Positions 54,203-62,674 of a DNA stretch of 64,000 nucleotides are shown piece by piece. Position numbers and translations under genes: made by a program. Source of the DNA: Chelativorans sp. Marseille-P2723 (GTDB lineage: Bacteria; Pseudomonadota; Alphaproteobacteria; Rhizobiales; Rhizobiaceae). How positions within the stretch are numbered: the first letter of the stretch is position 1; every line of letters starts with the position of its first letter. Under the pieces are notes generated by a model. It saw only the letters and a list, made by a program, of their open reading frames with translations, searched no databases and was not told where the DNA came from. Location: assembly GCF_902809845.1 (NCBI RefSeq), contig NZ_CADDWI010000013.1:1210114-1274113 (forward strand), written 5' to 3'.

Positions 54203-55249
54203 ATGTCTGAAGCTGAGGAGTTTCCTGCCCATAGCGACTACGTCATGGTGAAAGTCAATCGTGCTGTCGATAGCGACAATATCCGCACAAGACGGTGCTT
54301 TGTCTGCGGAGGTCAACCGTCAACAGGGGCTGGCGAACATGTGTTTCCGAAGTGGCTTCAAACAAGATTTGGGCTATTTGACGAGAGACTTACTCTGATT
54401 AATGGTACATTAATTCCCTATCGTAGCTTATCAGTCCCCTGCTGCGCCGACTGTAACACTGGATTCCTGTCTCGAATTGAGACCAAAGTGCAGGAAATAG
54501 TTGAACGCGGTTGTGTTGAATCCTGTGCAGACCGCCTTTCCGTGGCGCGCTGGATGGCTAAGATTCTTGTTGGTATTTTGGTCAAAGAAACTGCTCTCCT
54601 GCTGGATCGAAAGAACCCATCGCACGGTAGCATTGTGCCGCCTGATCTCATTGATGAGCTCTCTCATTGTCAGCTCCTACTTCAAAGCGCTCGAAAGCCC
54701 ACCCGTTTCGAAGCCCTGCATGGCCCGTTCCCTTTTACCCTGTATTGGTATCGCATTAATGGCCCAGAAGACGGCTTTGATCTCTCGACCGACATTCTCG
54801 GACAGTCGATCGCAATGCAGTTAGGTAAATTAGGACTTGTCTTCGTAAACGATGGCGGTCTGCAGATGATTCATGGTGATAAAGGACCGTATGGGTTGGA
54901 AGGGGCAACAGTGTTACCTCACCAATTCGGTGAACTTGCTGCTCGCATACACACCAAGGCATCGCTACGTGATGCTACTCATTTCTATCTCACCTCCGAG
55001 ACACCAGATCAGCTGACCATAAAGCAACAGTCCGTACGACCATTCACAGGAACAATACTTTCTGGCGGAGAGATGCAGGTGTTTCAACCCTGGGACTCCG
55101 TGAGCTTCGCCGTGCGCGCGGCTCAAATTACGCGGCTCGAAGAAAGTGTATTCTTGGACCCTGAAACCGGACATGAAATGACCATACTGACAAATCTTTT
55201 CTCAAGCGAGGAGCCCGGGGCGGACGCTTCATCAAATCCAGAAAGATAG
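54203..55249 (+). CDS. HNH-like (treble-clef) protein, AT-richer cargo gene
   Basis: A 348-aa protein with CFVCGG (C32, C35), GEHVFPKWL (H46) and VPCCADCNTGFLS (C81, C84, N85), a CxxC...H...CxxCN arrangement typical of HNH nucleases. The remaining 250 residues are not recognised. Its DNA is visibly AT-richer and has different codon use from the flanking phage genes, so it probably came in separately (a moron). Weak ribosome-binding box. An effector of phage defence is one possibility, a homing nuclease another. Confidence 0.7.
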   Translation: MSEAEEFPAHSDYVMVKVNRAVDSDNIRTRRCFVCGGQPSTGAGEHVFPKWLQTRFGLFDERLTLINGTLIPYRSLSVPCCADCNTGFLSRIETKVQEIVERGCVESCADRLSVARWMAKILVGILVKETALLLDRKNPSHGSIVPPDLIDELSHCQLLLQSARKPTRFEALHGPFPFTLYWYRINGPEDGFDLSTDILGQSIAMQLGKLGLVFVNDGGLQMIHGDKGPYGLEGATVLPHQFGELAARIHTKASLRDATHFYLTSETPDQLTIKQQSVRPFTGTILSGGEMQVFQPWDSVSFAVRAAQITRLEESVFLDPETGHEMTILTNLFSSEEPGADASSNPER

Positions 55250-55379
55250 GCTGGACGACGTGGCTCGGGCCCAACGATGACCACCGCGCAATGGGGCGTA
55301 GAATGTCCGCCGGACATACCGCAGCAGGACAAAACCAGCTGGTTTGGGGTATATTCTGGCTATGCTCAGGAGAGTAGCG

Positions 55380-55409
55380 CGCCTGCGATGGAGATGATCC
55401 TCGCAGGCG
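55380..55409. terminator. 9-bp hairpin before HNH nuclease gene
   Basis: CGCCTGCGA (55380-55388) and TCGCAGGCG (55401-55409), perfect 9-bp stem with a 12-nt loop, then TTGTCGTTT. It lies in the 205-bp gap after the AT-richer HNH-like gene. Possibly a terminator that insulates that cargo gene from late genes, although the T-run is weak. Confidence 0.45.
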
Positions 55410-55454
55410 TTGTCGTTTCCGGCATCATCGTTCCTATTCAATGAGACCAGCATC

Positions 55455-55799
55455 ATGGCCGTTCGTCCACCAATCCACCGTCCTGTCGGACGGCGCGACA
55501 AGCGTGAGCGTGACCAGGACTATGCGCGGCGACGCAATCCCGAGGCCCGCGCGCTCTACCGCTCGAAGCGCTGGCTCACTGAGCGTGCCGCCTTCCTGCA
55601 CCAGCACCCGCTTTGCGTGGAATGCGAGCGTCACGATTTGATCCGCCCGGCGGGCGTCGTCGATCATATCGATCCGCATGGCGGTGACGAGACGGTGTTC
55701 TGGGACAAGGACCGCTGGCAGGCGCTGTGCGCATCCTGCCATGGCAAGAAGACAGCGGCTCTGGATGGTGGCTTCGGCAATACGAAACGCTGCTCATAG
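55455..55799 (+). CDS. Phage HNH endonuclease
   Basis: A 114-aa HNH nuclease with RWLTERAAFLHQHPLCVECE, VVDHIDPHGGD and WQALCASCHGKKTA, the C...C...H...H...C...C layout of small phage HNH proteins that assist terminase in DNA packaging. It precedes a methyltransferase and then the terminase genes. Full length. The start at 55455 (MAVRPPIHRP) has no strong ribosome box. Confidence 0.88.
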   Translation: MAVRPPIHRPVGRRDKRERDQDYARRRNPEARALYRSKRWLTERAAFLHQHPLCVECERHDLIRPAGVVDHIDPHGGDETVFWDKDRWQALCASCHGKKTAALDGGFGNTKRCS

Positions 55800-55926
55800 G
55801 CCCCCGGGGAGGTCAAATCTCTGGAAGCTTCACGCAGAAGACCGCGCGCCACCAAAAACATATGCGTGGCCAAAATGGAGCATGGGGGGTGTGTGACTAA
55901 GATGTTAATTTCATTGGATACAGAAA

Positions 55927-57300
55927 ATGGCAATCGCCGAAACTTCGCACGTCAGCGCTGGCGACCACATGCGTCAGCTTGCGGTCGAATATCGCAAGCT
56001 TGATGATCTGGTGCCCTATGCGCGCAATGCCCGCACGCATTCAGATGCGCAGGTCGCCGAGATTGCCGGTTCGATCCGCGAGTTCGGTTTTACCAACCCG
56101 GTGCTGATTGCCGAGGATGGAACCTTGATCGCCGGCCATGGCCGGGTGCTGGCCGCCCGCAAACTCGGCATGGAAACTCTGCCAGCCATCGTGCTGTCGG
56201 GCTTGTCGGAAACACAGCGCCGGGCACTGGTGCTTGCCGACAATCGCATCGCCATGAATGCCGGTTGGGACGAGGACCTGCTGGCGCTTGAACTTTCCGA
56301 CCTGCAGGAGGCAGGCTTTGATCTTGGCCTCACCGGCTTTGACGATGACGAATTGCAGGATTTGCTTTACGGCAATCGCGATGAACAGGACGGGCTGCTT
56401 GAAGATGATGCCATTCCGGAGGTCCCAACGACGCCTGTTTCCCGGCGCGGTGATCTTTGGTTGCTGGGTGACCATCGTCTTCTCTGCGGTGACAGCACGG
56501 ATCCAGATGATGTGACGCGCTTGATGAATGGCGAGCGGGCCGCATTATTCGCCACCGACCCGCCCTATCTCGTCGATTATGATGGCACCAACCATCCGAC
56601 GAAAAAGAACGCCTCCAAACGAGCGAAGAAAATCGCCAACAAGGATTGGTCGGAAGATTATATCGAACAGCCGCACTGGGATGATTCCAGCCAAGGCCCG
56701 GAGTTTTATGAAGCCTTCTGCCAGGTGGCAATTGATCATGCCATCGACGAGAACGTCGCCTGGTATTGCTGGCATGCTTCGCGTCGCCAGCGCATGCTGG
56801 AAAATGTCTGGGACAAGTTTGATGTTCTGCATCACCAGCAGATCATCTGGGCCAAATCTCGCCCGGTGCTGACACGTTCGGTGATGCTATGGGCGCATGA
56901 GCCCTGCATGTTCGGCTGGATGCGTGGCAAGAAGCCAAGGATCAACCGCGAGGGATTTGAAAGCTGGCCGACGACAGTGTGGAATATTCCGTCGTCCGAG
57001 ATCGAAACCCGTGATCATCCGACATCGAAGCCGGTGCGCGTGTTTACGCTGCCGATGCAGCTGCACACAAGGACCGGCGATATCTGCTACGAGCCGTTCT
57101 CTGGCTCGGGCTCGCAGGTAATCGCCGGCGAAAAGACTGGCAGGAAGGTTTATGGCCTCGAACTGTCAGAGGCCTTCTGCGACGTCGTCGTAAAACGCTG
57201 GCAGGAATATACGGGCAAGCAGGCGGCGCTCGAAGGCGATGGCCGCAGCTTTGACGCGATAGCGGCCGAGCGTGTGCCGGAACAGGTTGATGCGGCATGA
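55927..57300 (+). CDS. ParB-domain / DNA methyltransferase fusion
   Basis: A 457-aa fusion. Residues about 18-105 are a ParB/sulfiredoxin-like N-terminal domain (VEYRKLDDLVPYARNARTHS, LIAGHGRVLAARKLG). Residues 185-435 are a beta-type N6/N4 methyltransferase: DPPY at 211-214 and FSGSGSQ at 391-397. No restriction enzyme is adjacent, so it is an orphan phage modifier, probably protecting phage DNA from host restriction. It overlaps the following small membrane protein gene by 4 bp. Confidence 0.85.
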   Translation: MAIAETSHVSAGDHMRQLAVEYRKLDDLVPYARNARTHSDAQVAEIAGSIREFGFTNPVLIAEDGTLIAGHGRVLAARKLGMETLPAIVLSGLSETQRRALVLADNRIAMNAGWDEDLLALELSDLQEAGFDLGLTGFDDDELQDLLYGNRDEQDGLLEDDAIPEVPTTPVSRRGDLWLLGDHRLLCGDSTDPDDVTRLMNGERAALFATDPPYLVDYDGTNHPTKKNASKRAKKIANKDWSEDYIEQPHWDDSSQGPEFYEAFCQVAIDHAIDENVAWYCWHASRRQRMLENVWDKFDVLHHQQIIWAKSRPVLTRSVMLWAHEPCMFGWMRGKKPRINREGFESWPTTVWNIPSSEIETRDHPTSKPVRVFTLPMQLHTRTGDICYEPFSGSGSQVIAGEKTGRKVYGLELSEAFCDVVVKRWQEYTGKQAALEGDGRSFDAIAAERVPEQVDAA

Positions 57301-57527
57301 AGCAGTCACGCGCCATGTCGCTGGTGGAGTCGCTCACCAATGTTGCAGTCGGTTATGGCATCGCGGTCATCACCCAGATTGTGGTGTTTCCGCTGTTCGG
57401 GCTGACGACGACGCTTTCCGAAAACATGGCGATGGGCGCCATCTTCACCGTGGTGTCGATCGCACGCTCATACATGCTGCGTCGCTTATTCGAAGCCGTG
57501 CGCTTGCAGCACTCGACGACCGGATGA
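57297..57527 (+). CDS. DUF7220-like small membrane protein
   Basis: A 76-aa protein with one or two hydrophobic stretches (VAVGYGIAVITQIVVFPLFGL; MAMGAIFTVVSIARSYMLRR), and SMLRRLFE-like basic end. I recall similar proteins listed as DUF7220 beside phage methyltransferases. Translationally coupled (ATGA) to the ParB-methyltransferase gene, so they may work together or merely be co-expressed. Function unknown. Confidence 0.7.
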   Translation: MKQSRAMSLVESLTNVAVGYGIAVITQIVVFPLFGLTTTLSENMAMGAIFTVVSIARSYMLRRLFEAVRLQHSTTG

Positions 57528-57597
57528 AAAGTTCAACGTGCAGCGTTCAATCTGCACAACCTTGTTATTCTGAGAAACAGTCGGCACAATCCTGGCC

Positions 57598-57990
57598 ATG
57601 AGCTCGACGACGATCTTTCTTGGCAAGCTGCTTGGCCTTTATTTCATCGCCGTTTCACTGGGCATGCTTGTTAGCAGGGAACGGACCTTGCTGGCCCTCG
57701 ATGAGATGGCGCGCAACGGGCCGTGGATGTTGTTTTCTGGCATGGTCGCGACAGCCGTCGGACTTTCGATCATTTTGGGGCATGGTGTCTGGTCAGGCGG
57801 CGCATTGGCTGTTGCCATCAATCTGGCTGGTTGGGGTGCTCTCATCAAGGGAATAGCGTTGCTGGCCATTCCGCATCAAAGGATGGCCGACGCATATCAG
57901 GCCATGGGCCTGGTGCGGTTTTTCTATGGGTGGATGGTCATCATCCTGGCTTTGGGGCTGTGGATGACGCTGCTGTCCTTTTCAGCCTGA
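57598..57990 (+). CDS. Four-span membrane protein, unknown
   Basis: A 130-aa very hydrophobic protein with about four spans (GKLLGLYFIAVSLGMLVS; WMLFSGMVATAVGLSIILGHG; ALAVAINLAGWGALIKGIAL; FFYGWMVIILALGLWMTLL). Start ATG 57598. No family recognised. It is in the late region before terminase; perhaps a superinfection-exclusion protein, but nothing in the sequence proves it. Confidence 0.65.
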   Translation: MSSTTIFLGKLLGLYFIAVSLGMLVSRERTLLALDEMARNGPWMLFSGMVATAVGLSIILGHGVWSGGALAVAINLAGWGALIKGIALLAIPHQRMADAYQAMGLVRFFYGWMVIILALGLWMTLLSFSA

Positions 57991-58030
57991 AAGCAACCGC
58001 TGACACCATCGGCATAAAATATACTGGACC

Positions 58031-58053
58031 CGAGCACAGCGCATCCGTGCTCG
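58031..58053. repeat. Hairpin before the terminase small-subunit gene
   Basis: CGAGCAC (58031-58037) and GTGCTCG (58047-58053), a perfect 7-bp stem with a 9-nt loop, in the 93-bp gap before the P27 terminase gene. It could be a terminase recognition or regulatory element, or chance. Confidence 0.3.
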
Positions 58054-58083
58054 AGCCATCACACTTGAACCTGGAGTTTTGAC

Positions 58084-58554
58084 ATGGCCGGCCGCAAGCC
58101 GCTGCCGACACATCTGAAACTGGTCAAAGGCACCGCCCGTCCGCACCGCATGAACAAGGCCGAGCCAAAGCCAGTGGTGGCAGTGCCCACGCTGCCGGAT
58201 CATCTTGATGAGGAGGCAAGCGCCAAGTTCAAGGAGATGGCCGAGATGCTGGCCCGCCATGGCGTCATGACCGAGCTCGATTCTGGCGCGCTGGCCCGTT
58301 ATGTCGTCATCTGGCGGCGCTGGATTGAAGCGGAACAGGAAGTCAAACGCCGCGGGCACGTGGTGAAGACGTCCAACGACAACATCATCCAGAACCCGTT
58401 TCTGGCGGTGGCCAACAAATGTCTCGCCCAGATGCACCAGATCGAAAGCGAGTTTGGTCTGACGCCATCGAGCCGTTCGCGCATCCGCATGGCAGAGCCA
58501 GCCGAGACCACCGATCCATTCGAGGACTTTTTAACCCGTGGCCGAAAAGCGTAA
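58084..58554 (+). CDS. Phage terminase small subunit, P27 family
   Basis: A 156-aa DNA-recognition subunit of the packaging motor. The N-terminus MAGRKPLPTHLKLVKGTARP is characteristic of the P27 family, and SSRSRIRMAEPAETTDPFED is the typical C-terminus. It overlaps the large subunit by 17 bp. Confidence 0.93.
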   Translation: MAGRKPLPTHLKLVKGTARPHRMNKAEPKPVVAVPTLPDHLDEEASAKFKEMAEMLARHGVMTELDSGALARYVVIWRRWIEAEQEVKRRGHVVKTSNDNIIQNPFLAVANKCLAQMHQIESEFGLTPSSRSRIRMAEPAETTDPFEDFLTRGRKA

Positions 58555-60331
58555 GCCAGGAACACCGCGCGGCAGGACGAAATCCGCATGCCCGGTCACC
58601 GCATATGCAAACGCCGTCGTCAGCGGCAAGATCGTCGCTGGCCGTCTCGTTCGGCTGGCCTGCGACCGGCATCTCGCCGACCTCAAGCTCGGCGGCAAGC
58701 GTGGCCTCGTCTGGGATGTTGATGCCGCGCGTCATGCGATCGACTTCTTTGGCCATCTGCGCCATTCCACTGGCGAATGGGCCGGTGAACCGTTCGTGCT
58801 GCAGGACTGGCAGCAGTTCGTCGTTGGCTCGCTTTATGGCTGGAAGCGCAAGACCCGTTCGGGCCAACATTACCTGCGCCGTTTTCGTACGGCCTATGTC
58901 GAGGTGGCGCGCAAGAACGGTAAATCGGTGCTGCTGGCAGGGACCGCACTTTATGCCCTGATCGCCGATGGTGAACCGGGAGCGCATGTCTATTCGGCTG
59001 CCACTACTCGGGATCAGGCGCGGATCGTCTTTGGCGAGGCCGAACGCATGGTGGCGGCAAGTGCGGCGCTGCAAGCAAGGATTACCAGGACCGTGAACAA
59101 TCTCGCCGTGCTGCCGACCTCGTCCTGGTTCCGGCCACTGTCAGCCGATGCCACCAAGATGGACGGATTGAACATTCACTTTGCCGCGGTCGATGAAGTC
59201 CATGAACATCCAGGCCCTGAGATCATCCAGAAGCTGAACACCGCCACCGGAGCACGGCGCCAGCCATTGATCTTTGAGATCACCACCGCAGGCTATGATC
59301 GCCATTCCGTCTGCCGCCAGCATCACGAATTCTCGGTCAAGGCACTGGAAGGCACGCTGCCGACGGACTCATCCGACAGCTGGTTTGCCTATATCGCCAC
59401 CATTGATGATGGCGATGACTGGACCGATCCTGCGGTCTGGGTGAAGGCGAACCCGAGCCTTGGCGTCACCGTCAAGGTGGATGATCTGAAACGCCAGATC
59501 GATGAGGCGAAGGAAATGCCGGCGCAGCAGAACGCCATCCGGCGATTGCGGCTGAACGAATGGACCGAGCAGGTCACGCGCTGGCTCGATATGGCAGTGT
59601 GGGAGGAAGGAGGCCTGCCAGCCTCAACCGACTGGCGCATCGTCAAGCACGAGCTGGAGGAGCTCGAACAAAAACTGCTTGGGCGTGAATGTTTTGGTGG
59701 GCTAGACCTTGCCCGCGTCAACGACCTCTCGGCCTTCGTGCTGGTGTTTCCGCCGACACTCGATGATGAACTCGAGGCGCTTGCCAACAAATGGATCGTC
59801 ACCTGCCGCTTCTTTATCCCCGAGGACGACATATTACGCCGCGTGCGCCGTGACCGCGTGCCCTATGATGTCTGGCGCGATCAGGGATTTTTAACAGCTA
59901 CCCCCGGCAACGCTACCGACTTTGCCTTCGTGGAAAAAGAAATCCTGGATCTTGCCTCCCGCTATGACCTGCGCGAGCTTTCCTATGATCGCACCTTTGC
60001 CGGCGAGATTGTCCAGCATCTGCAGGATGAAGGCTTGAACCTCGTCCAGTTTGGTCAGGGGTTCCTCAGTATGGCAGCACCAACAGCAGAACTGGAGCGC
60101 CTCGCAGTATCACGCGCGCTCTGGCATGGTGGCCATCCGGTGCTGCGCTGGAATGCCTCGAACGTTGCGGTACGCCATGATCCGGCCGGCAACATCAAGC
60201 CGGACAAGGAACGATCGAAGGAACGCATCGACGGCATTGTTGCGATCTGCAACGCGCTCGGGCGCGCGCTGGTGCGTGACGTCAATGCCGGCCGCTCGGT
60301 CTATGAGAACCGCGGCATCCTGATGCTGTAG
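58538..60331 (+). CDS. Phage terminase large subunit
   Basis: A 597-aa packaging ATPase-nuclease of the HK97 group, GTG start. Adenine-binding/Walker A region EVARKNGKSVLLAGTALYAL (K in the P-loop), Walker B FAAVDEVHEH, and nuclease part with FGGLDLARVNDLSAFVLVF and IDGIVAICNALGRAL. It cuts concatemers and drives DNA into proheads. Confidence 0.94.
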   Translation: MAEKRKPGTPRGRTKSACPVTAYANAVVSGKIVAGRLVRLACDRHLADLKLGGKRGLVWDVDAARHAIDFFGHLRHSTGEWAGEPFVLQDWQQFVVGSLYGWKRKTRSGQHYLRRFRTAYVEVARKNGKSVLLAGTALYALIADGEPGAHVYSAATTRDQARIVFGEAERMVAASAALQARITRTVNNLAVLPTSSWFRPLSADATKMDGLNIHFAAVDEVHEHPGPEIIQKLNTATGARRQPLIFEITTAGYDRHSVCRQHHEFSVKALEGTLPTDSSDSWFAYIATIDDGDDWTDPAVWVKANPSLGVTVKVDDLKRQIDEAKEMPAQQNAIRRLRLNEWTEQVTRWLDMAVWEEGGLPASTDWRIVKHELEELEQKLLGRECFGGLDLARVNDLSAFVLVFPPTLDDELEALANKWIVTCRFFIPEDDILRRVRRDRVPYDVWRDQGFLTATPGNATDFAFVEKEILDLASRYDLRELSYDRTFAGEIVQHLQDEGLNLVQFGQGFLSMAAPTAELERLAVSRALWHGGHPVLRWNASNVAVRHDPAGNIKPDKERSKERIDGIVAICNALGRALVRDVNAGRSVYENRGILML

Positions 60332-60358
60332 CGGCGGCTGCCTGGAAGAAGAGAACCG

Positions 60359-61669
60359 ATGGCATTCTGGTCAAACTGGTTCGCTGGCACGAAGTCGCCG
60401 GCTGCATCGCCGCGCGCCTCATTGCAGGGCGCGGGCGGCGGCCTCGTCCTTCGGACCAGTGCAGAGTTTGAGGAGGCGCTGCGCACGGGATCGCTCACGG
60501 CATCCGGAACGCGCGTTACTCCCGATACCGCGATGCGGGTGGCCGCCGTCTATGCCTCGATCCGCATCATTGCCGGTGCCGTTGCCACCTTGCCGTTGCA
60601 CATCAAGCGCCGGGTCGATGCGCGCACCCGCGAAGATGCGTCCGATACACCGATCTGGACGGTTCTGCGGAGAAAGCCGAACCGCTGGCAGACACCCTCG
60701 CAGTTCCGCCGCATGCTGCAGGCGCATCTGCTCTTGCGCGGCAATGCCTATGCAATGATCGTGCGCTCGCGTGGCAATGTACAGGAACTGATCCCGCTGC
60801 ATCCCGATCGGATCGAGGTCAAGCAACACGACGATCTGGCGCTGGAATATCTTTATACGCGCCAGGACGGCCGCAGGATCCAGTTGGCACAGGCAGAGAT
60901 GTTCCATCTCGTCGGGCTGACGCTGGATGGTGTCCATGGTGTCTCGCCAATCACCTATGCGCGCGAGACGATTGGCCTGTCGCTCGCCATGGAAGATCAT
61001 GGCGCGGCGACCTTCCGCAATGGCGCCCGCGTCAGCGGTGTCCTGAAGCACCCGAACAAACTCGGGCCGGAAGCGATCGCCAATCTGAAGGCGGGTCTGG
61101 AAGAGTTCCGCTCCGGCGGCGAGCAGGAAGGCAAGAACCTGATCCTTGAAGAAGGCATGGACTATGCCCGCATCGCCATGACGGCCGAGGATGCGCAGTG
61201 GATCGAGAGTCGAAAATTCTCGCGCTCCGACATCGCCATGTTCTTTGGCGTGCCGCCGCACATGATTGGTGACACGGAAAAGAGCACGTCATGGGGCACC
61301 GGCATCGAGCAGCAGTCGATCGGCTTTGTCGCCTATACGCTCGAAGACCATCTGACCATGTGGGAAGAGGCCATCAACCGCGACCTGATTGGTGCGGATG
61401 ACAAGCTTTATGCCCGCTTCAACCGGGCGGCCCTCGTCAAGGGCGATATCAAGGCCCGCTGGGAGGCCTACGTCAAAGGCCTGCAATGGGGCGTGTGGAG
61501 CCCGAACGAAATCCGCGCCCTTGAAGATGAAAACCCACGCGACGGCGGTGACGTTTTCTATCCGCCGCCCAACACGGCCGGTGTGCCAGCAGATGGCATG
61601 AGCCGTGAAAATACCCACGCCAGTGATGGCGACGCCAACGAACCTGATAGTGAGGATCGAACCCGATGA
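60359..61669 (+). CDS. Phage portal protein, HK97 family
   Basis: A 436-aa portal with the family's typical VYASIRIIAGAVATLPLHIK, LILEEGMDYARIAMTAEDAQ and PPHMIGDTEKSTSWGTGIEQQ. It forms the dodecameric DNA entry ring. The stop overlaps the next small gene by ATGA. Confidence 0.95.
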   Translation: MAFWSNWFAGTKSPAASPRASLQGAGGGLVLRTSAEFEEALRTGSLTASGTRVTPDTAMRVAAVYASIRIIAGAVATLPLHIKRRVDARTREDASDTPIWTVLRRKPNRWQTPSQFRRMLQAHLLLRGNAYAMIVRSRGNVQELIPLHPDRIEVKQHDDLALEYLYTRQDGRRIQLAQAEMFHLVGLTLDGVHGVSPITYARETIGLSLAMEDHGAATFRNGARVSGVLKHPNKLGPEAIANLKAGLEEFRSGGEQEGKNLILEEGMDYARIAMTAEDAQWIESRKFSRSDIAMFFGVPPHMIGDTEKSTSWGTGIEQQSIGFVAYTLEDHLTMWEEAINRDLIGADDKLYARFNRAALVKGDIKARWEAYVKGLQWGVWSPNEIRALEDENPRDGGDVFYPPPNTAGVPADGMSRENTHASDGDANEPDSEDRTR

Positions 61670-61821
61670 GTCTTTTGAACACGCTGAAGCTGACATCAGC
61701 CATGATCACCATTGCGGTGGTGGCCCTTGCCCTTGTCAGCCCCGCCTTTGACTTCGGCATTTTCATGAGCGGCTTTGTCCTTGGCTGGTTCCTGCTGCTT
61801 CTGATGGAGAGCAAGCCATGA
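61666..61821 (+). CDS. 51-aa membrane protein between portal and protease
   Basis: ATG AGT at 61666 overlaps the portal stop by 4 bp, and its TGA (61819-61821) overlaps the protease ATG (61818) by 4 bp. The protein (MSLLNTLKLTSAMITIAVVA at the start) has two hydrophobic stretches, ending LLLLMESKP. Perfect coupling on both sides supports that it is real. Small membrane proteins at this place occur in other HK97-like phages; function unknown. Confidence 0.7.
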   Translation: MSLLNTLKLTSAMITIAVVALALVSPAFDFGIFMSGFVLGWFLLLLMESKP

Positions 61822-62663
61822 GCCTGCGCAGCCTGCCCGAGGCGCGCACGCTCAAGCGCCCGCAAAACTATCAATGGGATGCACCGAGTGATGTGCTGGC
61901 CAAATGGGCGCAAATGCCGGTTGCCACCATAAAGGACAGCGACACCACCATCTCCATCCTCGACGTCATTGGTGAGTATTATTGGTCAGGCACCGGCGTC
62001 ACGGCAAACCGCATCTCGGCGGCGCTGCGTTCAATCGGTGAGCAGAACATTACCGTCCGGATCAACTCGCCGGGTGGCGACATGTTCGAGGGGATTGCGA
62101 TCTATAATCTCCTGCGGACCCATCCTGCAAAAGTCACTGTCGAGGTTCTGGGCTGGGCGGCATCTGCTGCCTCGATCATTGCCATGGCCGGCGACGAAAT
62201 CCGCATGCGGCTTGGCTCCTTCATGATGGTCCACAATGCTTGGGGGCTGGTGATCGGCAATCGCCACGACATGCGCGAGGCCGCCACCCTGTTCGAGCAG
62301 TTCGATGCGGCGCTCGCCGACATTTACGAAGCACGCACCGGCATGAAACGTGCCGATATCGAGCAGCTGATGGATGCAGAGACCTTCATGACAGCGGCCC
62401 AGGCTGTCGAATACGGCTTTGCCGATGTCGTCGACCATACCGAAATCCACCCAGAGACCAATGCGTCCGCGCAGGTCCGCCCCGAAGTCCACGCCAAGCG
62501 CCGCATCGATGCGGCGTTGGCGCAACAGGGCATCTCGCGCACGGAGCGGCGCAAGATGTTTTGCCAGATTGCCGGCACGCACGACGCTGCCGACACCGCC
62601 ACGCACGACGCTGGCTTCCATACAGTCGCCATCCAGCGGCTGATCGACACCATCAGATCATAG
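61818..62663 (+). CDS. ClpP-like prohead maturation protease
   Basis: A 281-aa S14-type serine protease. NSPGGDMFEGIAIYNLL, then the nucleophile loop VLGWAASAASIIAMAGDEI and HNAWGLVIGNRHDM (catalytic His region). It trims the capsid protein's delta domain during head maturation. The C-terminal 60 residues are a basic linker without family pattern. Confidence 0.92.
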   Translation: MSLRSLPEARTLKRPQNYQWDAPSDVLAKWAQMPVATIKDSDTTISILDVIGEYYWSGTGVTANRISAALRSIGEQNITVRINSPGGDMFEGIAIYNLLRTHPAKVTVEVLGWAASAASIIAMAGDEIRMRLGSFMMVHNAWGLVIGNRHDMREAATLFEQFDAALADIYEARTGMKRADIEQLMDAETFMTAAQAVEYGFADVVDHTEIHPETNASAQVRPEVHAKRRIDAALAQQGISRTERRKMFCQIAGTHDAADTATHDAGFHTVAIQRLIDTIRS

Positions 62664-62674
62664 GAGATCCCGTC

